64,000 bases of DNA from Tricholoma matsutake. Taxonomy: Eukaryota > Basidiomycota > Agaricomycetes > Agaricales > Tricholomataceae. Where the stretch lies: assembly GCA_026075535.2 (NCBI GenBank), contig AP026541.1:12648001-12712000 (forward strand). The letters run 5' to 3'. Shown here one piece after another: positions 22,991-33,218 of this stretch (position 1 is its first letter; the number at the start of each line of letters is the position of its first letter). Below the pieces are notes generated by a model that was not told the DNA's origin, searched no databases, and was given only the letters and a program-made list of their open reading frames with translations. The position numbers were made by a program, and so were the translations under genes.

Positions 22991-25900
22991 GTGAAGGTTT
23001 CCCCATTGGTGACCCAGAATCGTTACAATGTATTAGTATCAGAGGAAACCCAGAGTAAATCAGAAAAGGAAATCGAGGAGGAATACAACTGTTGCAAATC
23101 ACATAAAGAAAATTGTCAAGCACTATTTCTGAAAACCCCTAAATTCTTTATTTGCTCTGCACAAATAGAACCAAAAATCACCTTGACTGTGGGACTGAAG
23201 ACAGTGGACATGCATGCAGCAATTGATGTGGAAGCATTGCTTGATAGTGGTGCTACAGGATTATTCATTAATCAGTCCTTAATTACTGGAAACAGTATTA
23301 GCACATGCAAGCTGGCACAACCTATAATGGTGTACAATATTGATGGAACAGTCAATTGTGGAGGAACTATCAAGGAGGAGGTGACTATGGTACTAAAGTA
23401 TCAGGAGCATCAGGAGCAAGCTGTATTTGAAGTGTGCAATCTTGGGGAAACCAATTTAATAATAGGATGTCCGTGGTTATGGAAGCATAATCCTGAAATT
23501 GATTGAGAAACTGGGAAAGTACAAATGACTTGTTGTCCTAAGGAATGTAATGTGTATGGGAGGAAGATGAAGAAGGAAAAAAGGAAAAAGAGAGAGAAAG
23601 AACATCTGAGGAAGTATTCTGTTATGATGGAGGAAGTGGAGGATGAGGAAATGCCAAATGGGGAAGTTCCGGTCATGATCGAGAAAGAAGAGCAGAAGCA
23701 AACCTTTAGAGCAATTCATGGAGGACAGTTGTGGGACAAGAATATCATGAAGGTGGAGAGGCCAGTGGAGGAGTGGGTGCCAAAAGTGTATCATGAATAT
23801 CTGTCAGTGTTCCAGAAGAAGGAGTCTGAGCAAATGCCGGTGTGGAAGCCATGGGATCATGCGATCAAGATGAAGCCAGGGTTTGTGCCAAAGAAGTCAA
23901 AGGTATATCCATTATCTCCAATGGAACAAGAAGAAGTGGATGCATTCCTGAAGGAGCAATTGCGCAAAGGATACATACGACCTTCAAAATCACCACAGAC
24001 GTCACCAATATTCTTTGTGCCAAAGAAAGAGGATGTGTACAGATTATAGGTATCTGAATGAGTGGACAGTGAAGAATGCATACCCCCTGCCGTTGATCTC
24101 AGAAATAATTGACAAGGTGGGAAAAGCCAAGGTCTTTACAAAATTGGATTTACAATGGGGATACAATAATGTACGAATAAAGAAAGGAGATGAGTGGAAG
24201 GCCACATTTGCCATGCGTCAAGGATCCTTTGAGCTGCTTGTCATGTTTTTTGGGATGACTAATAGTCCCCTGACCTTTCAAAATATCATGAATGAGATTT
24301 TCAAGGACGTAATAGACAAAGGCATGGTAATAATATTCATTGACGACATTCTGATATTCATGGAGGATGAAGAAAATCATGAGGCGATAGTGCAGGAGGT
24401 GCTACGGAGGTTTGCAGAGAATGATCTATTTTTGAATCCAGAGAAGTGTGTGTTTGGGGCAAGGGAAATCAAGTCCCTAGGATTATTGATCAGCCCTGAC
24501 TGGATCAAAATGGATCTGATCAATGTACAGGCAATCACAGATTGGCCTGTGCCCACCTGTGTCAAGGAGGTTCAAGCCTTTTTGGGACTTGCAAATTACT
24601 ATCATTGCTTTGTGCACAATTTTTCTAAAATTGCCACACCCTTACATAACCTTACGCGAAAGGGAGTAGTGTGGAGATGGGGAGAGCAGCAGCAGACAGT
24701 GTTTGAGGAGTTGAAGAGGAAGTTTGTAGAGGGACCAATATTAGCCCCAGTAGATTTCACATGCCCTTTACGAGTGGAATCAGATGCATCCGATTTTGCT
24801 ACTGGAGTGGTATTATCAATGCTGTGCAAAGATGACAAATGGCATCATTGTGCATATCTGTCCCGAGGGTTGAATGATGTGGAGAGGAATTATGATGTGC
24901 ATGACAAAGAGATGTTGGGGATAATATGAACATTGGAGGCATGGAGGCATTATTTGGAGGGATGTATGCATCAGATTGAGATCTGGACAGATCATCAAAA
25001 TCTGCAATACTTCATGTCTGCTAAAAAGCTTAATCGCTGGCAAGCATGTTGGGCACTATTCCTATCGTGTTTCAATTTTCACTTGGTCCACAAAGCGGGA
25101 AGCTTAATGAGGAAAGCAGATGCATTATCCAGACATATTGATCATAAAAGGGGGGTAGAGGAGGACAATAAGAATGTTACCTTACTCAAACCCGAATACT
25201 TTTGCATTTGCACTATGCATCAAGGGCATCTATTGATAGATAGCTCAGAAACAGAAATGTTGTCTAAAATTAGACAATGTTTGGAACTGGACGATGAAGT
25301 AGTGGAAGCTGTGAAAGCTCTGAAGGGAGAGAAAAAAGGTAATATTAAAGGAGATGAATGGGCTGAGGAACAAGGATTGGTGTTGTTTGAAGGAAAGGTG
25401 TATGTACCAAAGGATCAGGAGTTGCAAAGGGAGATTGTCCAGTTACATCATAATACGCTGACTGCTGGACACACAGGAAGATGGAAGACATTGGAATTAG
25501 TAATGAGAAATTATTGGTGGCCTGGAATTTCAAAGTATGTGTTGGGGTATGTGGATGGATGTGATACATGCATGAGGGGGAAGAAATCTCCAGAAAAACC
25601 TGCAGGAAAATTAATGCTGAACCCTATACCTAAAGTGCTGTGGTGAGATATATCTGTGGATTTTATTACCGGATTACCCGAGGCTCAAGGGTACGATGCA
25701 ATATTCATAGTATGTGACCGCTTCACAAAGGAGGTCCATATTATTCCTACTACTACAGAAACCTCATCATTGGGCTTGGTGCGCCTCTATCTAAATCAGG
25801 TATGGCAGTTACATGGGTTACCCGATATCATTATCTCCAATCGTGGACCACAATTTGCTTCTGTGTTTATGCAAGAACTGAACAACATATTGGGAATTTA

Positions 25901-26816
25901 AACTAAATTATCTACGGCATATCACCCGCAGACTGATGGGCAGACAGAGAGAATGAACCAGGAGTTGGAGCAGTACCTATGTATGTTGTACCTACGTATG
26001 TTTGTCAACTACCGACAAACTGACTGGCCTGAATGGCTGGCAATTGCCAAATTTTCCCACAATAACAAATTCCATTTGGCTACTCATATGTCACCCTTTT
26101 TCATGAATTATGGATATCATCCTCACATGGGAGTAGAATCCTGAAGGGAAGTCAAAGTACAGTCTGTAGAAGACTTTGTATCTAAGATGCAAAAGGTACA
26201 AGAGGAAGCAGAGGCAGCATTGAAGAAAGCATGTGATGACATGATGCAACATGTGGATCGTACTCGAGCGTGCACTCCAGAGTACAAAGTTGGTGACTTG
26301 GTGTGGCTAAGTACCAAGGACCTGAATATTCCACAACCTTCAAGGAAACTTATGGAGAAACAAGTTGGCCCATATGTGATCCCTAAGGTGATCTTGCCTA
26401 ATGCAGTAGTGCTCAAATTACCCCAATCATTCAAGATTGATCCCGAGATTAATGTATCCCGCCTATGCCCTTACTGCCCACCCACTATTCCTGGCCAACA
26501 AACTACTCCACAACCTCCAATAATAGTAGAAGGTGCTCCAGAATACATAGTTGAAGAAATTCTAGACTCACGTCTTTGACGGAATAAATTGGAGTTCTTA
26601 ATAAAGTGGAAAAACTATACTGATGAAAATGATTCATGGGAGCCCAAAGAGAATTGTAAGCAAGCATATAACGCAATTGCCCAATTCTTTAAACATAATC
26701 CGAATGCTCCGCGTCCCATTGCAAGAATGATGTATAAGGGGATGAGATTCCAGCCTTACCAAAATTTCACAGAGGGGACAGACACAACATTTTCTTGCCT
26801 GGAAGTCGAGGCATAA
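22991..26816 (+). pseudogene. pol of the gypsy element: PR-RT-RNase H-IN-chromodomain
   Basis: Protease has the active site LLDSGATGLFI near 23,235. Reverse transcriptase shows LDLQWGYNNVRIKKGDEW and the catalytic FIDDILIF near 24,340. RNase H begins near 24,770 (RVESDASDFATG). Integrase has the zinc site (HHNTLTAGH ... CDTCMRG) and core residues in ISVDFITGLPE, SNRGPQF and [11 protein letters not shown]. The second core Asp is Asn (SNRG for SDRG), so the core is dead. The chromodomain (EYIVEEILDSR ... LIKWKNYTDENDSWEP) lies at 26,540-26,690. Stops fall at about 23,504, 24,927, 25,644, 25,899, 26,142 and 26,577, four of them TGA where Arg is expected. A frameshift lies near 24,030 at the start of the RT domain. 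Confidence 0.93.
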
Positions 26817-26827
26817 AAGGGGGGTAA
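26812..26827 (+). promoter_or_regulatory. Polypurine tract of the gypsy element
   Basis: A run of A and G (AAAAGGGGGGTAA) directly before the 3' LTR, the position where plus-strand DNA synthesis is primed in LTR elements. Confidence 0.75.
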
Positions 26828-27239
26828 TGTTAGGAAACCACCCCATTACCTAATAAAATTTCATTTTTATTTTATTATGTCAAATTATGCTACATTATGC
26901 CAAATGACACTAAATGAAGCTACACTTTGATAGTGTGAGAATTTTATTTCACACACATCAATATGTACATGCATGTATGAGTGTGTCGGTAACAACAATG
27001 TACAATATATGTAACATAGTATATAAACCCTAAATATATGCCTAGGGGACCCCAGTTGTGTTCTCTTAGGTATTCCACCTACACTTGTGGTGTGAACAGC
27101 CTATCTCAACAAACTCACCTATTAACAACCCCTCACATCAAAACCATCAGTTCCCCCATCATGCATGCAGATCCCGCCCCCTTCTTGTAGAGAGAAACCA
27201 CACAGTCTTAGCTAGCAGATAGTGGGTGTCGCCCTAACA
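26828..27239 (+). repeat. 3' LTR of the full-length gypsy element
   Basis: Same termini and length as the 5' LTR, followed by the target duplication CAGCC. Differences from the 5' LTR are mainly transitions and cluster in TG/CA-rich text. Confidence 0.93.
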
Positions 27240-27244
27240 CAGCC

Positions 27245-27640
27245 CAATAATTTTGCCCTGCCAAAATATGGTAAAAATATTGAAGAAATAACCCCTTTCA
27301 CCTATGAAAAAATGTGGAGAAAATTTAGGAGAAACAAGATATTTTTGCAACATTTCCTCACCAAGTTCCCAGGAGAGAAATATGTTATTTATCCTCAACT
27401 GAAAACTTGAGAATATGTGGGAAGAACAAGTTGTTTTTTCATTGTTTTCTCTACATTTTGATGCATCAGAAAATAGAGATTTCTGTGACGGGAATATGTA
27501 GATCAATTCTGGGTTAGAATATATATTTTTACCACCTTTCTCCAGGAGAAATATCTGCCTGAAAAGGATCATTTTTACCACATTCTTTCCACATTTTCAC
27601 TTGGAGAAAAAGAAACTCCTGCCCACTTACTTCATCCAGG
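27245..27640. other. AT-rich sequence without a recognisable gene
   Basis: It contains many GAGAAA/TTTCTC words and short open frames only. It is the sequence into which the gypsy element inserted, together with the stretch before 21,013. Confidence 0.45.
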
Positions 27641-27699
27641 CCATCCAGCAGCACCCAGCCAGAACAGCACCCAGCACCAGCTCAGGAGCTGGAGGCATG

Positions 27700-28290
27700 G
27701 GCTCTCACCACCCATCCACCCTGCAAGCAGAGGCTTGCAGGCATGGGGTGGGTGCATTGTTGGCTTTGGGGGGTGCTGGTAGGTGTCATCATTGTCATCA
27801 TTGTTGACTGCACACACTCACAATCCACCCTACAAGCAGGGGCTTGTAGGTGTGGGGTGGGTGTGTTGGGTTGTCTTGCATCGGGCCGTCATTACCAGTA
27901 GAGTAGAACCTATAAAATAAAAGAAACGAGTTAGTTAGTTTATAAAAACAAAAAGCAAATGAAAAAAACTTATGTAGGGCCCAAATAATGCAGATCACAT
28001 CATTTGGGCCTGCATTGGCTTGTTTGCAGGTGGTGCCATCATTACCAGTAGATTATAACCTATAAAACTAAAGAAACGAGTTAGTTAGTTTATGAAAACA
28101 AAAAGTAAACAAAAAAGCTTACATGGACCCAGGTCGGCTCGTTTGCAGGTGGTGGTGTTGTTACCAGTAGATTATAACCTAGAAAGCTAAAGAAACAGGT
28201 TAGTTAGTTTATAAAAACAAAAAGCAAACAAAAAAAAAACTTACGTAGGGCTCATCCAGTTGGCTTGTTTGCAGGTGGTGGTGGTGACAG
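27700..28290 (-). repeat. Tandem array of exon-intron-like units
   Basis: On the minus strand, at least three successive units each consist of a short exon-like block, a GTAAG-type donor, an intron of about 70-85 bases with a T-rich stretch and CTAACTAAC, and an acceptor TTTATAG or TTTCTAG. The next block starts GTTATAATCTACTGG or GTTCTACTCTACTGG. Upstream there are two hairpins (GCAAGC...GCTTGC type near 27,720 and AAGCAGGGGCTT near 27,838). One donor reads CATAAGT where its sister reads CGTAAGT, so a CpG transition has destroyed a splice site. The units match those at 19.8-20.07 and 36.1-36.2 kb. The encoded protein is unknown. Confidence 0.6.
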
Positions 28291-28424
28291 ATTGGGCATG
28301 GGAGTGGTGGTGGTGGGTGGTGAGTGATGAGCTGGCACATTTGATGATGCAGCTATATGCTTTGTCATACACAGCCGCACCATGGTATCTAATGCAAATA
28401 GATGATACCTTACACAAGGTACTG

Positions 28425-28507
28425 TGGTGTAATGGTTATATTGTATATTATGATTACATAAGCAACCTGCAGGGATCTGGGTTTGATTCCTTTTCTACAC
28501 ACTTTTT
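28425..28507 (+). ncRNA. tRNA-like sequence with Pol III A and B boxes (possible SINE head)
   Basis: TGGTGTAATGG (28,425-28,435) fits an A box and GGTTTGATTCC (28,480-28,490) fits a B box (GGTTCGATTCC with a CpG transition). A TTTTT run follows at 28,503-28,507. The spacing suits a tRNA-derived Pol III unit. The acceptor and T stems do not fold cleanly, so this is a degenerate tRNA or the head of a SINE rather than a working tRNA gene. Confidence 0.4.
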
Positions 28508-28510
28508 CAG

Positions 28511-28650
28511 TGGAATCCAACTGGACTCCAACTGGACTCCCACTGGACTCCCACTGGACCCCACTGGACCAGTCTGGCAACTTTGCAGGCAGTTGGCTGG
28601 TGACCAGTCCCAGTGGACTCCAGTTGGACTCCAGTTGGAGTCCACTGGGA
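28511..28650. repeat. Inverted minisatellite of TCCAACTGGAC units
   Basis: The left half holds five units of (A/C)CTGGAC(T/C)CC. The right half holds the same units in reverse complement (CCAGTTGGACT), separated by about 50 bp, so the whole stretch can fold into a long hairpin. It lies directly after the tRNA-like sequence. Confidence 0.65.
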
Positions 28651-29206
28651 AAGGTGGGAGTGTAAAGACCTCCTTCAGCAGGGCAAGCTCATGAACTTGG
28701 TGTAATGCTGCTGCTTTCCTGACATTGGCATTCAATGCAGCATCTGCCCATGATTCGCAGCTGTCTATAAACTGAAGCGTACTGCATGTTTCATGCAGCA
28801 TATCATTCATGAGACCTTGGAGGTTGATGCAGGATTGGCAATTGGCAGTGGGAGCAGGAGCAGCAACAGCTTGGGAAGCAGGAGCAGGTGAGTCAGATTC
28901 AGCGAAGTACTGCTTATGGTGATCAAGGCACTGATCCAGGGTGTCGATGCCCATAATGCTGTCCACTGCCAGTTCACTATGATGGCTCCACCAATCCAGG
29001 GCATATGAGGGCACTAGACTGCTTGTAAGCTCAGGGGTGACACCATCATCCAACATGGCCAAGAGGGATGGATGGAATCTGAGTGGTAGGCAGTCAAAGT
29101 TCACCTCAGCAAGACTGTCAGCCAACAGATGAAGCAGGATCAGCACTTCAAACACCAGGCTGATTGATGTGGAGAAGCCGATTTGAGACATGATGCACAG
29201 CTGCAA
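28651..29206 (-). pseudogene. Unrecognised open frame downstream of the KDZ gene
   Basis: A minus-strand frame from 29,206 runs about 180 residues before entering the minisatellite. It has an Ala/Pro-rich middle (SPAPASQAVAAPAPTANC) and segments such as VRKAAALHQVHELALLKEV that could be helical. It continues in the transcription direction of the KDZ transposase and may be its 3' end or a neighbouring gene. I do not recognise it. Confidence 0.3.
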
Positions 29207-29818
29207 TATTTTTCAGTAATGAATCTCTTACTTGATTCATAAAAGATCCTGCTTGCAAACTCACAATATAGAATCTTTTGCATCCATTTTTGCTTTAAGA
29301 CATTTGCCCCTTGCATGTGCAACAGGACTTGACAGAAATGGGACTCTGCATACCAAACGATCTGCTGTGTATGCATTTGGAGCAGACCTTTCAGCCCCAA
29401 TTGTAAAGAAAAAGGGTTGAAGACTGAGAGACATTTATTTGACATGTTGATCATGGTTAGAGATCAAGATGATTGAGTTTATGTAATAGAGGGTCATAGA
29501 GGGGAGATGTAATCAACATTTGCTGATGTAAATGCAGTGTCAGCCCTGAATGCTAATTTGCATCATAAAGCCCACTGATGGTTAGCATAGGCTAGGGGGC
29601 CAGGCAAGGTATTCTCTGAGTGTGAGGCTGACTGCCACCATTCACTGTGATAAATGAAGTACTGCACAGTCCACTGCATTTCATATGTGACCAGCAGAAA
29701 TTCCTCCTTCCATCTATGTCTCTGAGCCCGCGAGCAAAGCCAATGTACTCGCCTGACTATCCAAGAAGTTCAGTACAATGCAAACAAATAGCCACAAAAT
29801 AGACATACATTCCCAGAA

Positions 29819-32800
29819 TCAATCAGTGGGACTGGGAGCAGGGCCATTAAAAGAAATGGGAGCAGGGACAGTCCTGGGAGCAGTCCCAGGAGCAGTCACA
29901 GGAGTGGGTATGGCAGCAGCAGCAGCATCAGGCAAGGCAGAAACACCAGTCCAAATGTGAAAATTATGCCAAATCCAGGACAGATGAATATTAGTGGAGC
30001 CTAGCATATTCGGGTTCAGAATATCTGTGCTAGCATTGAGGTCATCCTTTTTTAACTGCTGAAACATATTTAAGGTGTCAGTGTCACAATCCAGTGCCAC
30101 CAATCTGCTTCGGCAATGGTTATACATTCAGGAATGCAGGGCAATTTTGTTAACCAACTCCTGGACAGTGGCTTGTGCTCATGTGCGAAATACCTTTCTC
30201 AGGGCTGCTCAAATAATGTGTGAATATTGAAATGGCTTGTCCACAATGAGCTCCCACAGCTGATGCAGCAGTTGGCTTGCCTGATTCTTCCTGAGCTGAA
30301 TCTCCACCTCTGCCAGAGGGCCATTAAATGGGAGGTATACTTGTTGCTCCTCGACTGGAATAGCATTTCTGTCAGCTGGAAGATGTAAAGGCCCCAATGC
30401 TGTAGGTGTGTCATTGTCAACATTGTAATGGCTGATTTGTGATGGAGCAATGTCATGGTCAGCAACATTGGCAGCATTTTGTAAATCTGTTAAGGTTTCC
30501 ATGTGGGATGTGAGAGCTTCCCTTTCCCTTTCAACAGATTGCATGTCAGAAACATTTGGTGATGTACCAAGTTGGTGGACTTCATCTTGTAATTCAATCC
30601 TGGTGTACACCAATAATGGGTTGTGATATATGAGTATGTTAGGCAGTACTTACTGCAGAAGTTGAACGATGATTGCAAAATCAATCCACTCCTCAACCAC
30701 AGATTGACCCAGTGCTAGTGCTGCTCCAGTTGTTGATGCCATTGCCATTCCCACTCCCACTCCCACTCCCAATCCCTGAGTGGCATAGATATTCATGGCC
30801 TTAACATCTGTCAGCCTGAGCGATTCTGCTGCAGTCACTTCATCCTCCCATCTTTTGACCGCCTGTTGACCAAATGCTGCTGTAAGGTCAGCATGGTGCT
30901 TGCCGAGTTGTGTGGAGATCTCAAGGGCTTCTTGAGATTTTGCACACAGCATAGCATCCATGCCAAGCATTTTCATGTGATTTGAGTCCATAGCATGATC
31001 ATTGAGCATTTCTGCCCAATGTGGCAAGGTTGCTGTCCTGACTGTTAGGGAAATGGAATTCAGCAATGACCACAGGGACTCTAGTATTTCTCCTGCTACA
31101 ATGCCAGAGCCTGGAATGAAAGATGGAGCATAGCAAAAAAAGCATTCGTCCTTGTGACCATGTGCATGCATAAGCCCAATGGCCTGGTCAATGGTCAGGT
31201 CATCTGGAAGATGTGCACCAATGTGCTCCAGAAGGTAGATGATGTACTGGCAGACAATGTCATAAATCAGCATTACTCCCTGTTGAGGGTCAACCCTGGT
31301 AGTCTTCAGTGCTTGAAGGAAAGCAAAGTCAAAATTCTTTTGCTGTTCTCCCCGGAACAAGTCTACCAATGCATTGGGTGCATAACATCCATGTCACACA
31401 CATGCAATGGCAGCTACTCCAGTCCTATCACATGCCTTTGATGCCAGAAAAGCATTCACAATGGCTAGGAATTTATTTTTGCAAGGTGCCTTCTGCAAAA
31501 GAGGCACAGATCAGATCAGATCAGATCGGGAGTGGGTACAGGAGCAGGGGTGGGAATGGCCACAGCCACAGCCACAGGAATGGCAGCAGCAGCAAGGGAA
31601 GTGTACTTACTGTTAATCATTCTATGGCATCTTGGAAAAACTGCTTGTATTCAGCATGATTTGGGGCCATCCCAGCTCCATCCCATAGCCATATATCAGT
31701 ATCAGAGTTTTTCTGCCAAACATGGTCAGCTTTGAAATTGCCATCAGCCACAAATACATGTTTAAAAACAAATCTAAGGTGTAATATCATTTTAGAGACC
31801 ACTGCACCAAGCAGGTGCTTAATCACCCACCAGTTCTCATCATTCTTCCAATTTTCCAGTATATTTATGCCTACTTGAGGACAAGCTGGACAGAAGTTGG
31901 TGAGTGATCCTGGTTCAGGTTTTAATGGATCTTTTTGATTGTGACCATACCCAGCCCACTTCAATCTTTTCATCCAATGCCATAAGTGGGACATGCGCTG
32001 AAGCTCATGGTAGAGATTGACCACTTCTGCAGGCCTCATTGGCAATGTGACATGCCAAATCAATTGATAAAACTGGTAGGCTGATGCCTTCAATTCCAGA
32101 TTACAGAGCCAAAAATGATCCAGGACATGCACAGTGAAAAGAGTGCATATTTTGTTGAAGCTGGTGGGTATCAAGTTACGGCTTACCAGGTCCAAGGGAA
32201 ATCTGTGCTCCCCTTGACACTAGCAGGTAACCATCACCAAGTGATGTATTCCATTCATATGACCATTGCGATTGCCGTTGCTGCTCCCGACTCATGATAC
32301 GGGGCCAATGCTGATTGATGTGATGAAGGCCGATGCTGATCATCACCTTGCCAATTGGCTGACTCTTGTTCTGCTTTATCCTTCATGTCCTTGAATGTTT
32401 CCAGATATTCTATTTGGAACTGAAGAGTGTTGCAAATCAGCTGATCTGTCTGGTGCTGAACTAAGAGGTATGTGCCAACCTCCCATAACTCGGCCCTGTG
32501 AAAGTGTGTGCCAGTCCAAGATTCAATGTGATGGAAGGGATTTTGCCTGTGTGTTACCCACATACATGTTCAGCAAAGCATTCTTCCTAGTGAACAATCA
32601 ATGCATCTCCAAATTGCCCGTTTATTGAATGAACAGTGATTGCAAACTTGTTTGTTGATTGACCATGCCTGCCAAGACAGTGATGCTTGCAGCAGTTCAT
32701 CTATTCATCTGACAAACTCCAAGACATAGTCTTGCTGCCTCTGTTATTTGTACATGAGCCTTGGTAAGTCAATCAATGTCAGAAACTGACCATGCCGATC

Positions 32801-33060
32801 TGTGGCCAAACTAGCTCATCAGCCACCTGAGGTTCTTGCATATCCCATTCTGGAGCAAGACCTGGATTGTTGTGGATACCAGCTGAACTCAATTCACCAC
32901 GTTCTTCTGTAACCAGAGGCAAGAGAACCTTGATACACTTTGTTTTTGGTCCATGTCTCATGTTGACCTCAACTTCCTTATGTGTGACAGTATCCACTGC
33001 ACCATCATCGTCCTCATGCAGGGTGGCATTGTTCTTTGATCTTCTCTTTCACTTGTAAGG
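29819..33060 (-). pseudogene. KDZ-type (Kyakuja-Dileera-Zisupton) transposase, decayed
   Basis: Reads as exons on the minus strand. N-terminal exon 33,060-32,779. Zinc-cluster exon about 32,747-32,255, with CNHC, WRCIDC, MLC-stop-TC and then PFHHIESWTGTHF, typical of the cysteine cluster before KDZ transposases. Next exon 32,195-31,612 with the first catalytic Asp in FVADGNFKADH (near 31,744). Intron 31,611-31,497 (GTAAGT...TTTTGCAG). Exon 31,496-30,650 with YDIVCQY (second Asp, near 31,260), the HGHKDECFFCYAPSFIPG block and the Glu in GEILESLW (near 31,090). The C-terminal exon about 30,613-30,199 contains AEVEIQLRKNQASQLLHQLW. In-frame TGA stops replace expected Arg in the zinc cluster (C-stop-TCM), before the intron, and in CV-stop-HGCY. 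Recognition is from family motifs. Confidence 0.85.
31497..31611 (-). other. Intron of the KDZ gene with hexanucleotide repeats
   Basis: Donor GTAAGT and acceptor TTTTGCAG on the minus strand. The interior is built of pyrimidine-rich hexamer-like units (CCCACT, CCTGCT, GTGGCT) and a GATCT repeat (AGATC on the plus strand, 31,509-31,527). Confidence 0.6.
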
Positions 33061-33218
33061 AGCTCTTGTCAGCCTCATGATGATTGGGGGGAATCAATTG
33101 CATTGATGGGCTATTTATTGTACTATTAACCTCATGTTATCCTTGTGTGATCCTCATGCCAAATGACAAGTGAAGCCAATGGCAACAACAATTCCTTCCT
33201 CCACATCAATCCCCTCCA
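33061..33218. promoter_or_regulatory. Putative bidirectional promoter between KDZ gene and companion
   Basis: About 160 bp separate the likely 5' end of the KDZ gene (minus) from the first Met of the plus-strand gene. A divergent pair this close could share a promoter. No clear TATA box was found. Inference only. Confidence 0.3.

Larger units (their letters stand above)
21018..27239 (+). mobile_element. Full-length Ty3/gypsy chromodomain retrotransposon
   Basis: A complete element: two 412-bp LTRs, gag, pol with protease, reverse transcriptase, RNase H, integrase and chromodomain, and a polypurine tract AAAAGGGGGG just before the 3' LTR. The 5-bp target duplication CAGCC flanks it (21,013-21,017 and 27,240-27,244). 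The coding region carries seven in-frame stops and shifts of frame, so the copy is inactive. The LTRs differ at scattered, mostly transition positions, so it is not a recent insertion. Family membership rests on the domain order PR-RT-RH-IN-chromodomain, which is diagnostic of Ty3/gypsy. Confidence 0.95.

Noticed and set aside
27700..28290. Regularly spaced repeats that could suggest a CRISPR-like array
   Set aside because: The units have splice signals and unequal spacing, there are no cas genes, and the context is a eukaryote.
31154..31659. Plus-strand open frames opposite the KDZ gene
   Set aside because: They are shadows of the minus-strand transposase, whose motifs are clear.
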